Shown here: positions 7,640 through 16,425 of the stretch, in pieces
How positions within the stretch are numbered: position 1 is the stretch's first letter
Layout of the letters: each line of letters begins with the position of its first letter
Assembly (NCBI GenBank): GCA_016210495.1
Contig: JACQUC010000180.1
Coordinates: 18,331-82,330 of the forward strand
Direction of reading: 5' to 3'
Source of the DNA: Chloroflexota bacterium
GTDB lineage: Bacteria; Chloroflexota; FW602-bin22; JACPRP01
DNA length: 64,000 bases
Program-made: the position numbers and the translations under genes
Notes under the pieces: generated by a model
What the model saw: the letters and a program-made list of their open reading frames with translations, nothing else
Told to the model about the DNA's origin: nothing
The model's database searches: none

Positions 7640-9040
7640 ATGACCAAGGACCTCAGGCACTTCTTGAGGCTGGCAAAGGAGGCGGGACCGGAGTTCTACG
7701 TGGAGGTCGCCGGACCGCTGAGCCCCGTGCTGGAAGTATGCGTCATCCAGCAGAAGCTCGCGCGCGAAGATCGTTTCCCTGTCATCAACTGTCCCGAAAT
7801 CCTCGGCAGCAAGCTCCCCCTCGTGACCAACCTTTTCGGCAGTCGTGAGATGATCGGTCTGGCGTTCGGTATGGACCCAAGGATCATGACGAAATCGGAC
7901 ATCTTCCACGAGTTCAGGAGGCGCAAGGAGATCAGAAGGCCTGTCGAACCAGTCCCCTCTTCCGCGGCGCCTGTTAAGGAAGTGGTTCTCAAAGGCGAGG
8001 ACGTCGACCTGGGACTGCTGCCCATCGTGCATCACGCAGTTCTCAATTCCGGAAAGTACATCAGTGTTGGCTGCCTGGTCTGCAAAGACCCTGACACGGG
8101 GACACCCAACGTCGGGATGTACCGGCACGAGGTCAAGGGGAAGAACAAGCTAGGCTTCATGACCAATCCGATACATCACGCGGGATATATCGCGCGGAAA
8201 TACGCCGAGCAGGGCAGCCCGATGGAGGTGGCGATCTTCGTCGGGCACCATCCCGCCGTTGTTCTTGCCTCCGTGTACGAGGGTCCTCTCGATGTGAACG
8301 AGTTCGAGGTCGCGGGTGGCTATCTCGGGGAGTCTGTGCAGGTGACGCCGGGGGAGACTGTGGACCTCCCCGTCCCGGCCCTGGCCGAGATAGTGATCGA
8401 GGGAACGGTCGACCCCCGCCACATGGTCACGGATGGTCCGTTTTCCGAGTTTGCCGGCTATTATGGCGAGGAGAAGAAACCCTGCTACCTGATCGACGTG
8501 ACCTGCATAACCATGCGCCGGGACGCCATCTACCACGACTTGGACCCTTCCCACCGCGAGCACAACATGTGCGGCGTCATGGCCCGCGAGTCCGTCGTCT
8601 ACGATGGCGTGAAGGCCGCGGTTCCAACGCTGGTCGCCGTTCACAGCCCACCCTCATCCGCGAGCGTCTTTAGCCACTATATCTCTATCAAGAAACGGGT
8701 GCAGGGTGAGGGTAAGCGCGCCGGTCTGGCTGCGCTCGGCACAGGTATCGGCAACATGATGGTGGTGCTTGTGGACGAGGACGTCGACGTGTACGACGAA
8801 GAAGAGGTGCTCTGGGCGATCTCGACCAGGGTCGTGCCCGATCGAGACATCGTCTTCATCCCCCGAATGACCGGTCCACATCTTCATCCAACTTCCTACG
8901 ACGAGACACGGCACGAGCGGGGCTACATGACGTCGAAAATGATCGTGGACGCCACCATGCCCGTGGACCTGACCTTCGAGCAACGAATCGTGCCGCCACG
9001 AGACCTTTGGGAAGCGATCAAGCTAGAGGATTACCTATGA
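7640..9040 (+). CDS. UbiD family decarboxylase, copy 2 (Asp variant of the catalytic Glu)
   Basis: A 466-residue UbiD-family protein with a GGGGGG-type ribosome site before ATG 7640. R162 (NVGMYR) and E270 are kept, but the first Glu of the EGPFGE motif is Asp265 (DGPFSEFAGYYG). The N-terminus (KDLRHFLRLAKEAGPEFYVEV) and the ISVGCLV...DPDTGTPNVGM core are typical of the family. It starts a forward unit: 19 nt later comes an NMT1-type binding lipoprotein, then a GrdE-like gene. It is more diverged from copies 1 and 3 than they are from each other. It likely acts on a carboxylate brought in or made by the neighbouring system; the substrate is not deducible. Confidence 0.9.
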   Translation: MTKDLRHFLRLAKEAGPEFYVEVAGPLSPVLEVCVIQQKLAREDRFPVINCPEILGSKLPLVTNLFGSREMIGLAFGMDPRIMTKSDIFHEFRRRKEIRRPVEPVPSSAAPVKEVVLKGEDVDLGLLPIVHHAVLNSGKYISVGCLVCKDPDTGTPNVGMYRHEVKGKNKLGFMTNPIHHAGYIARKYAEQGSPMEVAIFVGHHPAVVLASVYEGPLDVNEFEVAGGYLGESVQVTPGETVDLPVPALAEIVIEGTVDPRHMVTDGPFSEFAGYYGEEKKPCYLIDVTCITMRRDAIYHDLDPSHREHNMCGVMARESVVYDGVKAAVPTLVAVHSPPSSASVFSHYISIKKRVQGEGKRAGLAALGTGIGNMMVVLVDEDVDVYDEEEVLWAISTRVVPDRDIVFIPRMTGPHLHPTSYDETRHERGYMTSKMIVDATMPVDLTFEQRIVPPRDLWEAIKLEDYL

Positions 9041-9059
9041 GAAAATGGGGAGGGTTGCA

Positions 9060-10253
9060 ATGGCTAAGTCTCACGTCACAGCGGGCATCCTTGTCTTAGC
9101 AAGCGCGTTGCTTCTCGGCACTCTCGGCTGCGCGGCGCCGGCTCCAACGCCGACGCCAACTAAGCCACCGGCCGCGGCCCCAACTAAGCCACCGGCCGCG
9201 GCTCCGACTCAGCCACCTGCAGCGCCAACCAAGGCGCCTGCTGCCGCGGCGCCACCGGCGAAACCCACGCCTGCGCCGGCCAAGGTGGCGGATCCGCCGT
9301 TGAGCCCGCCGGTGCAGGTGAAAGTCGGTGTGCTAGGTTCCGTGGTCGACGCTGGCTTCTTCATCTCCGCTGACCGCGGCTACTTCAAGGAACTGGGGTT
9401 GGACGTCGAGTTGGTTAACTTTCAGACCGCGGCGTTGATGAATGCCCCGATGGGAACCGGTCAATTGGACGTCGGCGCCGGCGGCGTCAGCGCCGGGCTG
9501 TTCAATTTGATCGCCCGAGAGGTTCCGGTGAGGATCGTCGCCGATAAGAGCCACGCCGAGCCGGGCAACAAGTCGGTGGGATTCCTGGTGAGAAAAGACC
9601 TAATGGACAGCGGGGCCATTAAGACCCCCGCGGACCTGAAGGGCCGCACTTTCGCTCTCGCCAGCAGGGGCACCACCTCCGAGCACGAGGTCGAGGTGTT
9701 GCTTGGACAGGGCGGGCTGACCATTAACGATGTCGAGATCAAGCTTATGGGTTACCCGGACATGATCATCGCCTTCGCCAACAAGGCCATCGACATCGCC
9801 TATGCTTTCGAGCCAAACGTGACGACGGCGATAGACAAGGGCGTGGCAGCGATGTGGAAGCTCAGCTATGAGATCATCCCAAACCATGAACCCAGCGTCG
9901 TCTTATATGCCCCATCGTTTATCGACAAGAAGCTAGAGGCAGCTAGACGTTTCATGGTAGCTTACATCAAGGGCGTGCGAGACTACAACGACGCGTTGGT
10001 CAAGAATATAGGCAAAGATGCGGTCATAACGATCTTGACTAAGTACTCCACTCAGAAGGATCCGGAGGTTCTTAAGAAACTGAACCCTCAGCCGATTAAC
10101 CCGGATGGGTATGTGTATCCAGAGAGCATTCAAAAGGACATGGACTTCTTTGTCAAGAGGGGGGATGTCAAGGATCCCGTCAACCTCAAGGAGGCCATAG
10201 ACAACCGATACGTCGATTACGCCATCGAGAAACTGGGTAGGTATCAGAAGTAG
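9060..10253 (+). CDS. ABC-type substrate-binding lipoprotein (NMT1/THI5, SsuA-like)
   Basis: Lipoprotein signal ending LLLGTLGCAA, then a Pro/Ala/Thr linker with repeated KPPAAAPT units to about residue 85, then an NMT1-like binding fold (VGVLGSVVDAGFFISADRGYFKELGLDVELV). ATG 9060 is chosen over 9045 because GGGGAGGG lies six bases ahead of it. The family binds small organic molecules (sulfonates, pyrimidines, aromatic acids) for ABC uptake. No permease or ATPase of this type is in the window, so it must borrow a distant one or act as a sensor. It sits between ubiD2 and grdE1 in a tight unit. Confidence 0.88.
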   Translation: MAKSHVTAGILVLASALLLGTLGCAAPAPTPTPTKPPAAAPTKPPAAAPTQPPAAPTKAPAAAAPPAKPTPAPAKVADPPLSPPVQVKVGVLGSVVDAGFFISADRGYFKELGLDVELVNFQTAALMNAPMGTGQLDVGAGGVSAGLFNLIAREVPVRIVADKSHAEPGNKSVGFLVRKDLMDSGAIKTPADLKGRTFALASRGTTSEHEVEVLLGQGGLTINDVEIKLMGYPDMIIAFANKAIDIAYAFEPNVTTAIDKGVAAMWKLSYEIIPNHEPSVVLYAPSFIDKKLEAARRFMVAYIKGVRDYNDALVKNIGKDAVITILTKYSTQKDPEVLKKLNPQPINPDGYVYPESIQKDMDFFVKRGDVKDPVNLKEAIDNRYVDYAIEKLGRYQK

Positions 10254-10275
10254 TTACGTAAGGTGAGGAAGCGCA

Positions 10276-11583
10276 ATGAGGCTGGAACTGGCTAGCTTTC
10301 CGGTAAAGAGCGTTCGTTTTGGCGCGCACACGAGCTACGAGGACGGCATTCTGAACGTCGACAAGGCCGAGTTGCTGGGCCTTGCGATGCGCGACGAGAG
10401 GGTAGTGGCTGCCGACCTGGACGTTGCACTCCCCGGAGAGCGTACGAGGATCGCGAACACGCGTGACGCGGTGGAGCCGAGGGTGAAGACTTCGGGACCG
10501 GGGTGCGTGTTCCCCGGCATTCTGGGCCCCGTGGAAACCGTCGGGGAAGGCAGAACCAACAGGCTCGATGGAGTCACGGTGATCCACTGCTCGCGCTACG
10601 AGCCCGCCGTGTTGACGGGCTCGGGGGCCGGGAACACCGGCATTGTGGACATGTGGGAGCCGGGAGCGCTGCTGACACCGCTGAGCTCCACCGTCAACAT
10701 CGTGCTGACGACCACGCTTGCCGCCGGAATCTCGGAAATCGAAGCTCATACCTCTATTCAGTTGGCGGAGTGCAGAATTGCGCAACGCCTGGCCGAGACG
10801 ACGAAGGGGCAGAGCCCTGAGAACTTGGAGGTTTTCGAGTTGTCCAAGGTAAACCCCTCTCTGCCTCGCGTGGTCTACATTATGGGTTGCCTGACCGAGT
10901 GGCACACCATCCATTCCGGTGTCGCCTACTATGGGCTCCCCATCAGGGAGTCCCTGCCCACATTGGTGCACCCAAACGAGCTGCTCGACGGCGCGGTGAC
11001 CTCGGATGCGCGGCGGGGCAACTCCATCCAGGTGCTTACCTGGCGCTGGATGAACCAGCCGGTCATTATGGCACTGCTAAGGGAGCATGGCAAGCGGCTG
11101 AACTTCATCGGGGTGATCTTGCAGCGCACTAGATTTGAAAGCGAGTTTGGCAAGCAGGTCACCGCGGCGTCCACCTCACAACTGGCAAGGTTATGGAGCG
11201 CCGACGCCGCCGTTATTACCAGATCGTGCAACTCCGGCAACAACCTGGTGGACGTTATGCTCACCCTGCAAGCCTGCGAAAGAAAGGGCATCAGCACGGT
11301 CTTCCTCACGCCTGAGATGGCTGACAGCGATGGGACCGGGCCGGCCCTGCACTTCTACGTGCCCGAGGCAACGGCGATGGTCAGCACAGGCAACCTGAAC
11401 GTGGGGCCGAGGCTGCCGGCGCCTGACAAGGTAATCGGCTGTGCCGAGGGTGAAATGATCGTGACTAAGCCGGGATCAAAGCCCATCAGCCCCTGGGGCG
11501 AGCTCAGCTTCGAAACCTGGGTCGAGATCGCCGAGGGCGTGGATTGGTTCGGCGGCGCGTACGCTGGCTGTGCGGATTATTGA
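10276..11583 (+). CDS. GrdE-like protein 1 (reductase component B alpha/beta family)
   Basis: A 435-residue member of the glycine/sarcosine/betaine reductase component B proprotein family (Gly_reductase): MRLELASFPV start, EPRVKTSGPG, GIVDMWEPGA, LNFIGVILQRT and GISTVFLTPE blocks in family order. In characterised GrdE a Cys near 242 forms a pyruvoyl group on self-cleavage. The aligned stretch here (residues 243-247, SDARR) has no Cys, while C205 (YIMGC-LTEWH) is conserved among the paralogues. Whether it is cleaved is therefore doubtful. It ends the ubiD2 unit; the partner GrdB-like gene lies in the next unit. Actual substrate unknown. Confidence 0.85.
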   Translation: MRLELASFPVKSVRFGAHTSYEDGILNVDKAELLGLAMRDERVVAADLDVALPGERTRIANTRDAVEPRVKTSGPGCVFPGILGPVETVGEGRTNRLDGVTVIHCSRYEPAVLTGSGAGNTGIVDMWEPGALLTPLSSTVNIVLTTTLAAGISEIEAHTSIQLAECRIAQRLAETTKGQSPENLEVFELSKVNPSLPRVVYIMGCLTEWHTIHSGVAYYGLPIRESLPTLVHPNELLDGAVTSDARRGNSIQVLTWRWMNQPVIMALLREHGKRLNFIGVILQRTRFESEFGKQVTAASTSQLARLWSADAAVITRSCNSGNNLVDVMLTLQACERKGISTVFLTPEMADSDGTGPALHFYVPEATAMVSTGNLNVGPRLPAPDKVIGCAEGEMIVTKPGSKPISPWGELSFETWVEIAEGVDWFGGAYAGCADY

Positions 11584-11596
11584 TCGAAATACAATC

Positions 11597-11626
11597 TTGA
11601 CAGCAAGGCCAGTTGAGTGCTAATAT
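11597..11626 (+). promoter_or_regulatory. Promoter of the tctC1 - grdB1 - grdE2 unit
   Basis: TTGACA at 11597-11602, an 18-nt spacer ending in GTGC and TAATAT at 11621-11626. It starts 14 nt after the grdE1 stop. The remaining roughly 310 nt up to tctC1 hold no gene that I can support and would form a long leader. Confidence 0.6.
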
Positions 11627-11940
11627 TTCCCAAGGCGTAGCCCTGACATTGTACACTATTTCACCGGCGGATCGGACCCATGCCAAGGTGTGTCCTGGCT
11701 TTGCGGAACCCGATCCGGCGTATTTCGGCGTATCCTCGCAGGCGAGGTTGCGGGCACCGATCGCCCGCCACACGTGTCACCTACGTTTCTTGCAGTCGCC
11801 TACGCACTCTTGCGCTGTAACCAGGCCTACCTGAATACCATTGAACAAATCCGCGGATCCCTTGTGGCGGCGGGTGAATGGTGTGGCTGTACTGCACACC
11901 ACTGGCGCCGCACGGCCGGAATACTATTCAGGAGGTTCAG

Positions 11941-13128
11941 ATGGGAGGGAACAAGTCATCGGCGTACAACCTTGGTTTGTCCATGCTTGTGGTGGTGGCA
12001 GTGCTGAGTCTTGTAGTCGCTTGCGCTCCTGCGGCTACGGCACCGACGGCCACTCCCACAAAGGCTCCGGCTCCAGCGCCTCCGGCGGCACCCACTAAGG
12101 CCCCGGCCGCCGCGCCCACCCCGGCTCCTACCAAGCCGGCTGCGCCGGCGCCAACGCCCGCGGCGAAGGCGTCCAGTGGAGCCGATTTCTACAAGGGCAA
12201 GACGGTAACCTTGATCGTTACTTATGGGGCAGGTGGAGGGACCGATGCCGCCGCTCGGATCATCGCCAATTTCTGGAAGGACTTTGTCGAGGGCACTTTG
12301 ATCGTTAGAAACAGGGCCGGCGCCGGTGGCCTTGAAGGCATGAATGCCATTTACGAGGCAAGACCCGATGGTCTTACGCTCGGGTTCTCGATTACGGGGT
12401 CTATGGCCAGTGCTCAGATCTTCGAGGAGGCCGGAGTCAACTACGACATCGGGAAGGTGACCTGGATCGGGGATTTCGGAAAGGAGCCGATCGGGCTGGC
12501 TATCGCGGAGAGGTTGCCCTACAAGTCTATGGACGAACTCCGCAAGGTTGAAGGGTTGAAATTCGGCGGATTAGGGGTAAGAGCTGCGGGAGGGCAGGGC
12601 GGCGGACTGGCAATCGAGTTGTTCGGTCTGAACGATGGCAGAGTAGTCGCCGGCTACGCCAGCACAGCGGAGATTCAGCTAGCGATGGGTCGGGGCGAGG
12701 TAGATGGGTACACGTACTCGGCTTCCACGCTGCAGGACGGCATCAACAAGAAGATCAACAAGGCGCCGTTTGTTACCCTGGACTCCAAGAGGTCCGACGC
12801 GTTTCCCGATACTCCGGCGGTCCCGGAGTTGCTGAAACTTTCTCCGGAACAGGAAAGGCTTCTTACGATTTTTGTTTCGACCCAGAACCAGTCTAAGGCG
12901 CTGTTAGGGCCGCCGGGCATCCCCGAGGACAGGGTTCTTTTCCTGCGCCAAACCTTCAACAAGATGATGGAGACGAAAGCGCTCGTGGACGAGTTGAAGA
13001 AGCGGTATCCGGTTTGGACGGGCTATATGAAGGGCGAAGACGTTACGGCTGGAGTCCGGGAGGTGATGACCATGCCTAAGGACGCCAAAGTCAAGTATGA
13101 CGAAGCAATTATGCGTCATATCAAGTGA
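11941..13128 (+). CDS. TctC-family tripartite carboxylate transporter binding lipoprotein 1
   Basis: A 395-residue TTT-family (Bug/TctC) extracytoplasmic receptor. Signal peptide with lipobox LVVAC, a Pro/Ala/Thr linker to about residue 78, then the hallmark DFYKGKTVTLIVTYGAGGGTD and PVIRNR-like ligand loops. ATG 11941 follows AGGAGG. The usual TctC order in a carboxylate-uptake system is C-B-A; here the gene stands alone before grdB1, 35 nt away, so it must serve one of the TctAB pairs downstream. 'GAGGGTD' is the segment that usually contacts the ligand carboxylate. Confidence 0.92.
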   Translation: MGGNKSSAYNLGLSMLVVVAVLSLVVACAPAATAPTATPTKAPAPAPPAAPTKAPAAAPTPAPTKPAAPAPTPAAKASSGADFYKGKTVTLIVTYGAGGGTDAAARIIANFWKDFVEGTLIVRNRAGAGGLEGMNAIYEARPDGLTLGFSITGSMASAQIFEEAGVNYDIGKVTWIGDFGKEPIGLAIAERLPYKSMDELRKVEGLKFGGLGVRAAGGQGGGLAIELFGLNDGRVVAGYASTAEIQLAMGRGEVDGYTYSASTLQDGINKKINKAPFVTLDSKRSDAFPDTPAVPELLKLSPEQERLLTIFVSTQNQSKALLGPPGIPEDRVLFLRQTFNKMMETKALVDELKKRYPVWTGYMKGEDVTAGVREVMTMPKDAKVKYDEAIMRHIK

Positions 13129-13163
13129 TCTGCAGGAACCGCGAATCCCAAGGAAGGAATACG

Positions 13164-14507
13164 ATGTCACGAGTTCGATTGCTACACTTCTTGAACCAGT
13201 TTTTTGCCGGTGAAGGGGGTGAGGAAAAAGCAGATCTACCTCTGGTTTCACAAGCGGGACCGATCGGTCCTGGCAGGCGCCTGCAAGCGCTGCTTAGGGA
13301 CACGGCCGAAATCGTAGCGACCGTGTACTGTGGCGACAACTACTTTGTTTCTCATGCGGAGGCTGTCATCGCATCGATTACAAATGTCGCTCGGGGCAAC
13401 GACGTCGGGATTTTGGTTGCAGGTCCGAGTTTTATGGCCGGCAGATATGGCTTCGCCTCTGCGGAGATATGTCAGTCCCTGAGCGCTTCCTTGGGCCTCC
13501 ACGCCGTCACCGGTATGCACCCGGAGAACCCCGGAGTGGACGCATACAGGCAATACAGGAACAGCGCGGTCTATGCTCTCCCGACTGCAGGCGATGCCTC
13601 CGGTATGGAGGATGCGCTGTCGAGAATGGCCAGGTTGGTTACCAAGCTGGCCATCGGTTCGGCCGTGGGATCGGCCTCCGAAGAAGGCTATATCCCTCGC
13701 GGCTTCCGCCTCGTCAGATTTGGCAGCAAGAGCGGTGCGAAGAGGGCCGTCGATATGCTGTTGAGCAAAGCGGCTGGTGGAGTCTTCGAGACCGAGATCC
13801 CGGTCGACAGGGTGGAAACGATTCCCGTTCCTCCAAAGATCGAGAGCCTGAGGGGTGCCCGACTGGCTCTGGTAAGCACCGCTGGCGTGGTGCCGTTGGG
13901 AAACCCCGATGGCTTCAAGGCCAATCGAAACACTCATTGGAGAAAATACTCGATTGACGGGCTGGACTCCATGCGAGATGGTCGGTGGCAGGTTATGCAC
14001 GGAGGCTACAACACCCAGTTTATGGAGGAAAACCCCAACTATGGGGTTCCACTCGACGCCTGTCGGCGACTGGAAAGAGAGGGCGCGTTTGCTAAACTCT
14101 ATCCATCCTACTACGGCACAACGGGCGTAGGGGCAACGTTCTCCGATATGCAGTTCATAGGAATGGAAATGGTACGGGATTTGAAGACTGAAGGCATAGA
14201 TGCGGTCGTGTTAGTTTCGACCTGAGGTAGCTGCACTCGCAGCGGTGCTGTGATAGCGAGGGAAATCGAGAAACAGGGGATACCGGTGGCCCTGGTCACG
14301 TCGATGGCGATGCTAGGCAGGCAAGTGGGGGCTAATCGAGTCGTGACCGCAACTAAGGTTCCGCATCCGTGTGGCGATCCAAACCTGCCGGCGGAAGCCG
14401 ATCTTGCCTTACGCGAGAAGATCGTCGAGTGCGCCCTTGGTGCTCTTCAAACAGATGTAGCCGGTCCTACTGCATTTGTGCCGGCGGTCACTTATACGTG
14501 CGTGTAG
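13164..14507 (+). CDS. GrdB-like selenoprotein 1 (Sec354)
   Basis: Starting at ATG 13164 (AAGGAAGG upstream), the frame runs to TGA 14223-14225 and continues without a shift to TAG at 14507, giving 447 residues. The recoded motif is VST-U354-GSCTRSGAVIAREIEK, which matches the STUGTCTRCGA selenocysteine site of GrdB/GrdF/GrdH, the substrate-activating subunit of glycine, sarcosine and betaine reductases. The second Cys of the canonical motif is Ser here. Other family blocks are YCGDNYF, AGPSFMAGRYG, VHGGYN-like MHGGYNTQFM and NPNYGVPLD. In Stickland reductases Sec attacks the C-N bond of a substrate Schiff base; here the substrate is unknown. Partner: grdE2, 19 nt downstream. Confidence 0.9.
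14237..14253 (+). promoter_or_regulatory. SECIS-like hairpin of grdB-like 1
   Basis: TCGCAGC-GGT-GCTGTGA gives a 7-bp stem (one G-T pair) with GGU at the apex, which begins 19 nt after the UGA. A GG(U) apex at this distance fits bacterial SECIS elements. The same element occurs in both other grdB-like genes. Confidence 0.6.
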
Positions 14508-14526
14508 ATGGAGCGAGGTTAATCCA

Positions 14527-15840
14527 ATGCGACTGGACCTGGCAAGCTTTCCGGTAAGCGATGCGCGGTTTGACGAACGCACCAGGTATGAGGACGGGGT
14601 CCTGGAGATCAGCAAGCAAGAGTTGTTGAGCCTGGTCTTCGAGGATGCGAGGGTTGCATCGGCCGACCTGGACATTGTGTTTCCAGGAGAGCAAACGAGG
14701 ATCGTGAACGTTCGTAGCGCCGCGGAGCCGCGAGTAAAGGTCTCTGGTCCCGGGTGTGTGTTCCCCGGTATTCTCGGACCGGTGGAGACCGTCGGCCAGG
14801 GCAGAACCAACCGAATGGCCGGGGTCGCCGTGATACATTCGGCGGAGTATCAGCCGACGGTTACGGCCGGGACAGGCGCGCAGGGTTCCGGAGTCTTGGA
14901 CATGTGGGGCCCCGGAGCCGAGCTGACTCCCTTGGGCTCGACCATCAACCTTGTCCTGGCGAGCAGGCTCGTCGGCGGCCTCACCGAGGTGGAGGCTCAC
15001 AGCGCCATTCAATTGGCCGAATGCAAGATAGCTCGCCGCGTGGCCGAGACCACCAGAGATTCAGATTCCGGCATTGACAACATAGAGATCTTTGAACTGG
15101 GCAAAGCCGACCCTTCTTTGCCTCGAATAGTCTACATTCTCAGCTTCTTGACCGAGTGGCACCTTCCCCCCGCTAGCATTGCGTACTACGGTTTGCCTAT
15201 CTGGGAGTCGTTGCCGACTCTCGTTCACCCCAACGAGTTTTTCGACGGGGCGATAACGACAGATGCTCGAAAAGGACATTCGAGCTGGCCGCTCAACTGG
15301 CGGTGGATGAACCAGCCGGTAGTGCTCGAGCTAATGAGGGAGCACGGGAAGAGCCTGAACTTCTTGGGGGTGATTCTGCAGCGAGCCGGCTCTGAAAGCG
15401 AGTTCGGCAAGATGGTTGCCGCGGCCAGCGCCTCCAATATGGCGAAGCTGCTGGGGGCAGACAACGCCATCATCACCAGGATAAACCCTGCGGGGATCAG
15501 CCTGGTGGATGCTATGCTAACAGTCCAGGCCTGCGAAAAGAAAGGAATCAAGACCGTTTTCTTGACCCCCGAGGCGTGTGGCAGCGATGGGACTGGCCCC
15601 TCCTTCTTCTTCACCGTGCCGGAGGCCACGGCTATGGTGAGCACAGGCAATTTGAACATCGAGCCTCAAATGCCGGCGCCGAAAAAGGTCATAGGATGCG
15701 AAAAAGGCCAGACAATAGTTCTGCGACCGGGAGTCAAACCAATTTACCCGTGGGGCGCAATCAAGCTGGACAGATGGACGGAGATAAGCGAGGGGGTAGA
15801 CTGGTTCGGCGGAACCAAGGCAATGTGTGTGGCGTACTAA
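14527..15840 (+). CDS. GrdE-like protein 2 (lacks the conserved GC pair)
   Basis: A 437-residue GrdE-family paralogue directly after grdB-like 1. It keeps the MRLDLASFPV start, EPRVKVSGPG, GVLDMWGPGAELTP and KGIKTVFLTPE blocks. Two features set it apart: YILSF-LTEWH at 15133-15159 where the other four have Y-I-x-G-C, and WHLPPAS instead of WHTxHS. The segment matching the pyruvoyl Cys of true GrdE reads TDARK, again without Cys. It may be a diverged structural partner of grdB-like 1 rather than a catalytic copy. Confidence 0.84.
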   Translation: MRLDLASFPVSDARFDERTRYEDGVLEISKQELLSLVFEDARVASADLDIVFPGEQTRIVNVRSAAEPRVKVSGPGCVFPGILGPVETVGQGRTNRMAGVAVIHSAEYQPTVTAGTGAQGSGVLDMWGPGAELTPLGSTINLVLASRLVGGLTEVEAHSAIQLAECKIARRVAETTRDSDSGIDNIEIFELGKADPSLPRIVYILSFLTEWHLPPASIAYYGLPIWESLPTLVHPNEFFDGAITTDARKGHSSWPLNWRWMNQPVVLELMREHGKSLNFLGVILQRAGSESEFGKMVAAASASNMAKLLGADNAIITRINPAGISLVDAMLTVQACEKKGIKTVFLTPEACGSDGTGPSFFFTVPEATAMVSTGNLNIEPQMPAPKKVIGCEKGQTIVLRPGVKPIYPWGAIKLDRWTEISEGVDWFGGTKAMCVAY

Positions 15841-15850
15841 GCTGACCTAA

Positions 15851-15946
15851 GTAGCTGTCAGTAATTAGCTTTCAGCCGTCAGCGCGTCGGAGCAGCCTGC
15901 GTTCCGTTTCGTGGCTGACGGCTGACTGCTGATTGCTTACTGCTAC
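15851..15946. repeat. Long imperfect inverted repeat (33-bp arms)
   Basis: Arms at 15851-15883 and 15914-15946 match at 27 of 33 positions, with perfect inner parts (AGCCGTCAGC / GCTGACGGCT). A related hairpin with GCTGAC/GCTGAT units is at 39031-39095. It could act as a transcript-end structure after grdE2 or be a small REP/MITE-like element. The rest of 15841-16425 holds only the promoter at 16180. Confidence 0.6.
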
Positions 15947-16179
15947 GTGCTTAGAGTAACATCTCGCATAGTGAGTCACAGCAAACTGCAGGCTGATGAG
16001 GCTATCGTGCGTAAGGATGCGAGTGAAGGCCTGAATGCAGCTCCCATGTGCTTGCACACCGACCAGCCCGCCAGCCCATCCGTTTATCTGCTTCGTATCC
16101 GTTGACGCCGTTAACAGACCGCTCAACCTCCTTCTCTGCAATTCCGGTTACACTACCCGTCGAACGTCGAAACACGCGC

Positions 16180-16208
16180 TTGACGCCGGCAACGCAGCGT
16201 GCTATATT
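16180..16208 (+). promoter_or_regulatory. Promoter of the grdB2 - ubiD3 unit
   Basis: TTGACG at 16180-16185, a 17-nt spacer ending in GTGC and TATATT at 16203-16208. Near copy of the promoter at 7467, including the downstream CATCGGTAGC. It may drive the whole run grdB2-grdE3-tctC2-tctA1-tctB1-tctB2-tctC3-tctA2-ubiD3. Confidence 0.6.
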
Positions 16209-16425
16209 GGCCCCAGTCTCCAATCTGACAACAGGCACCCATCGGTAGCGTTTTCGTCAATTGGTAGCGTTTTCGGGACCGGGTAGACCCGGGTTCGTTC
16301 TTGTTGACCTTTGAAGCATTCCCCGGGCCAAACGCTTGTCGTTTGATAAAAGAATAGTGCCCCGCCCACAGTGTGGGAGCCCACGAGGCTTGAGGATCGA
16401 CTCGAGTAGCTTGAAGGAGATCGCT

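Noticed and set aside
10861..10890. C205 of the GrdE-like proteins as the pyruvoyl-forming residue
   Set aside because: It lies about 40 residues before the position of the GrdE cleavage Cys in the block alignment and is absent in copy 2; kept only as a conserved Cys of unknown role.
13164..14225. Reading the grdB-like genes as truncated at TGA, with a separate downstream ORF
   Set aside because: All three copies stop at the same codon, the downstream frame is conserved in each, and the site is the known selenocysteine position of GrdB.
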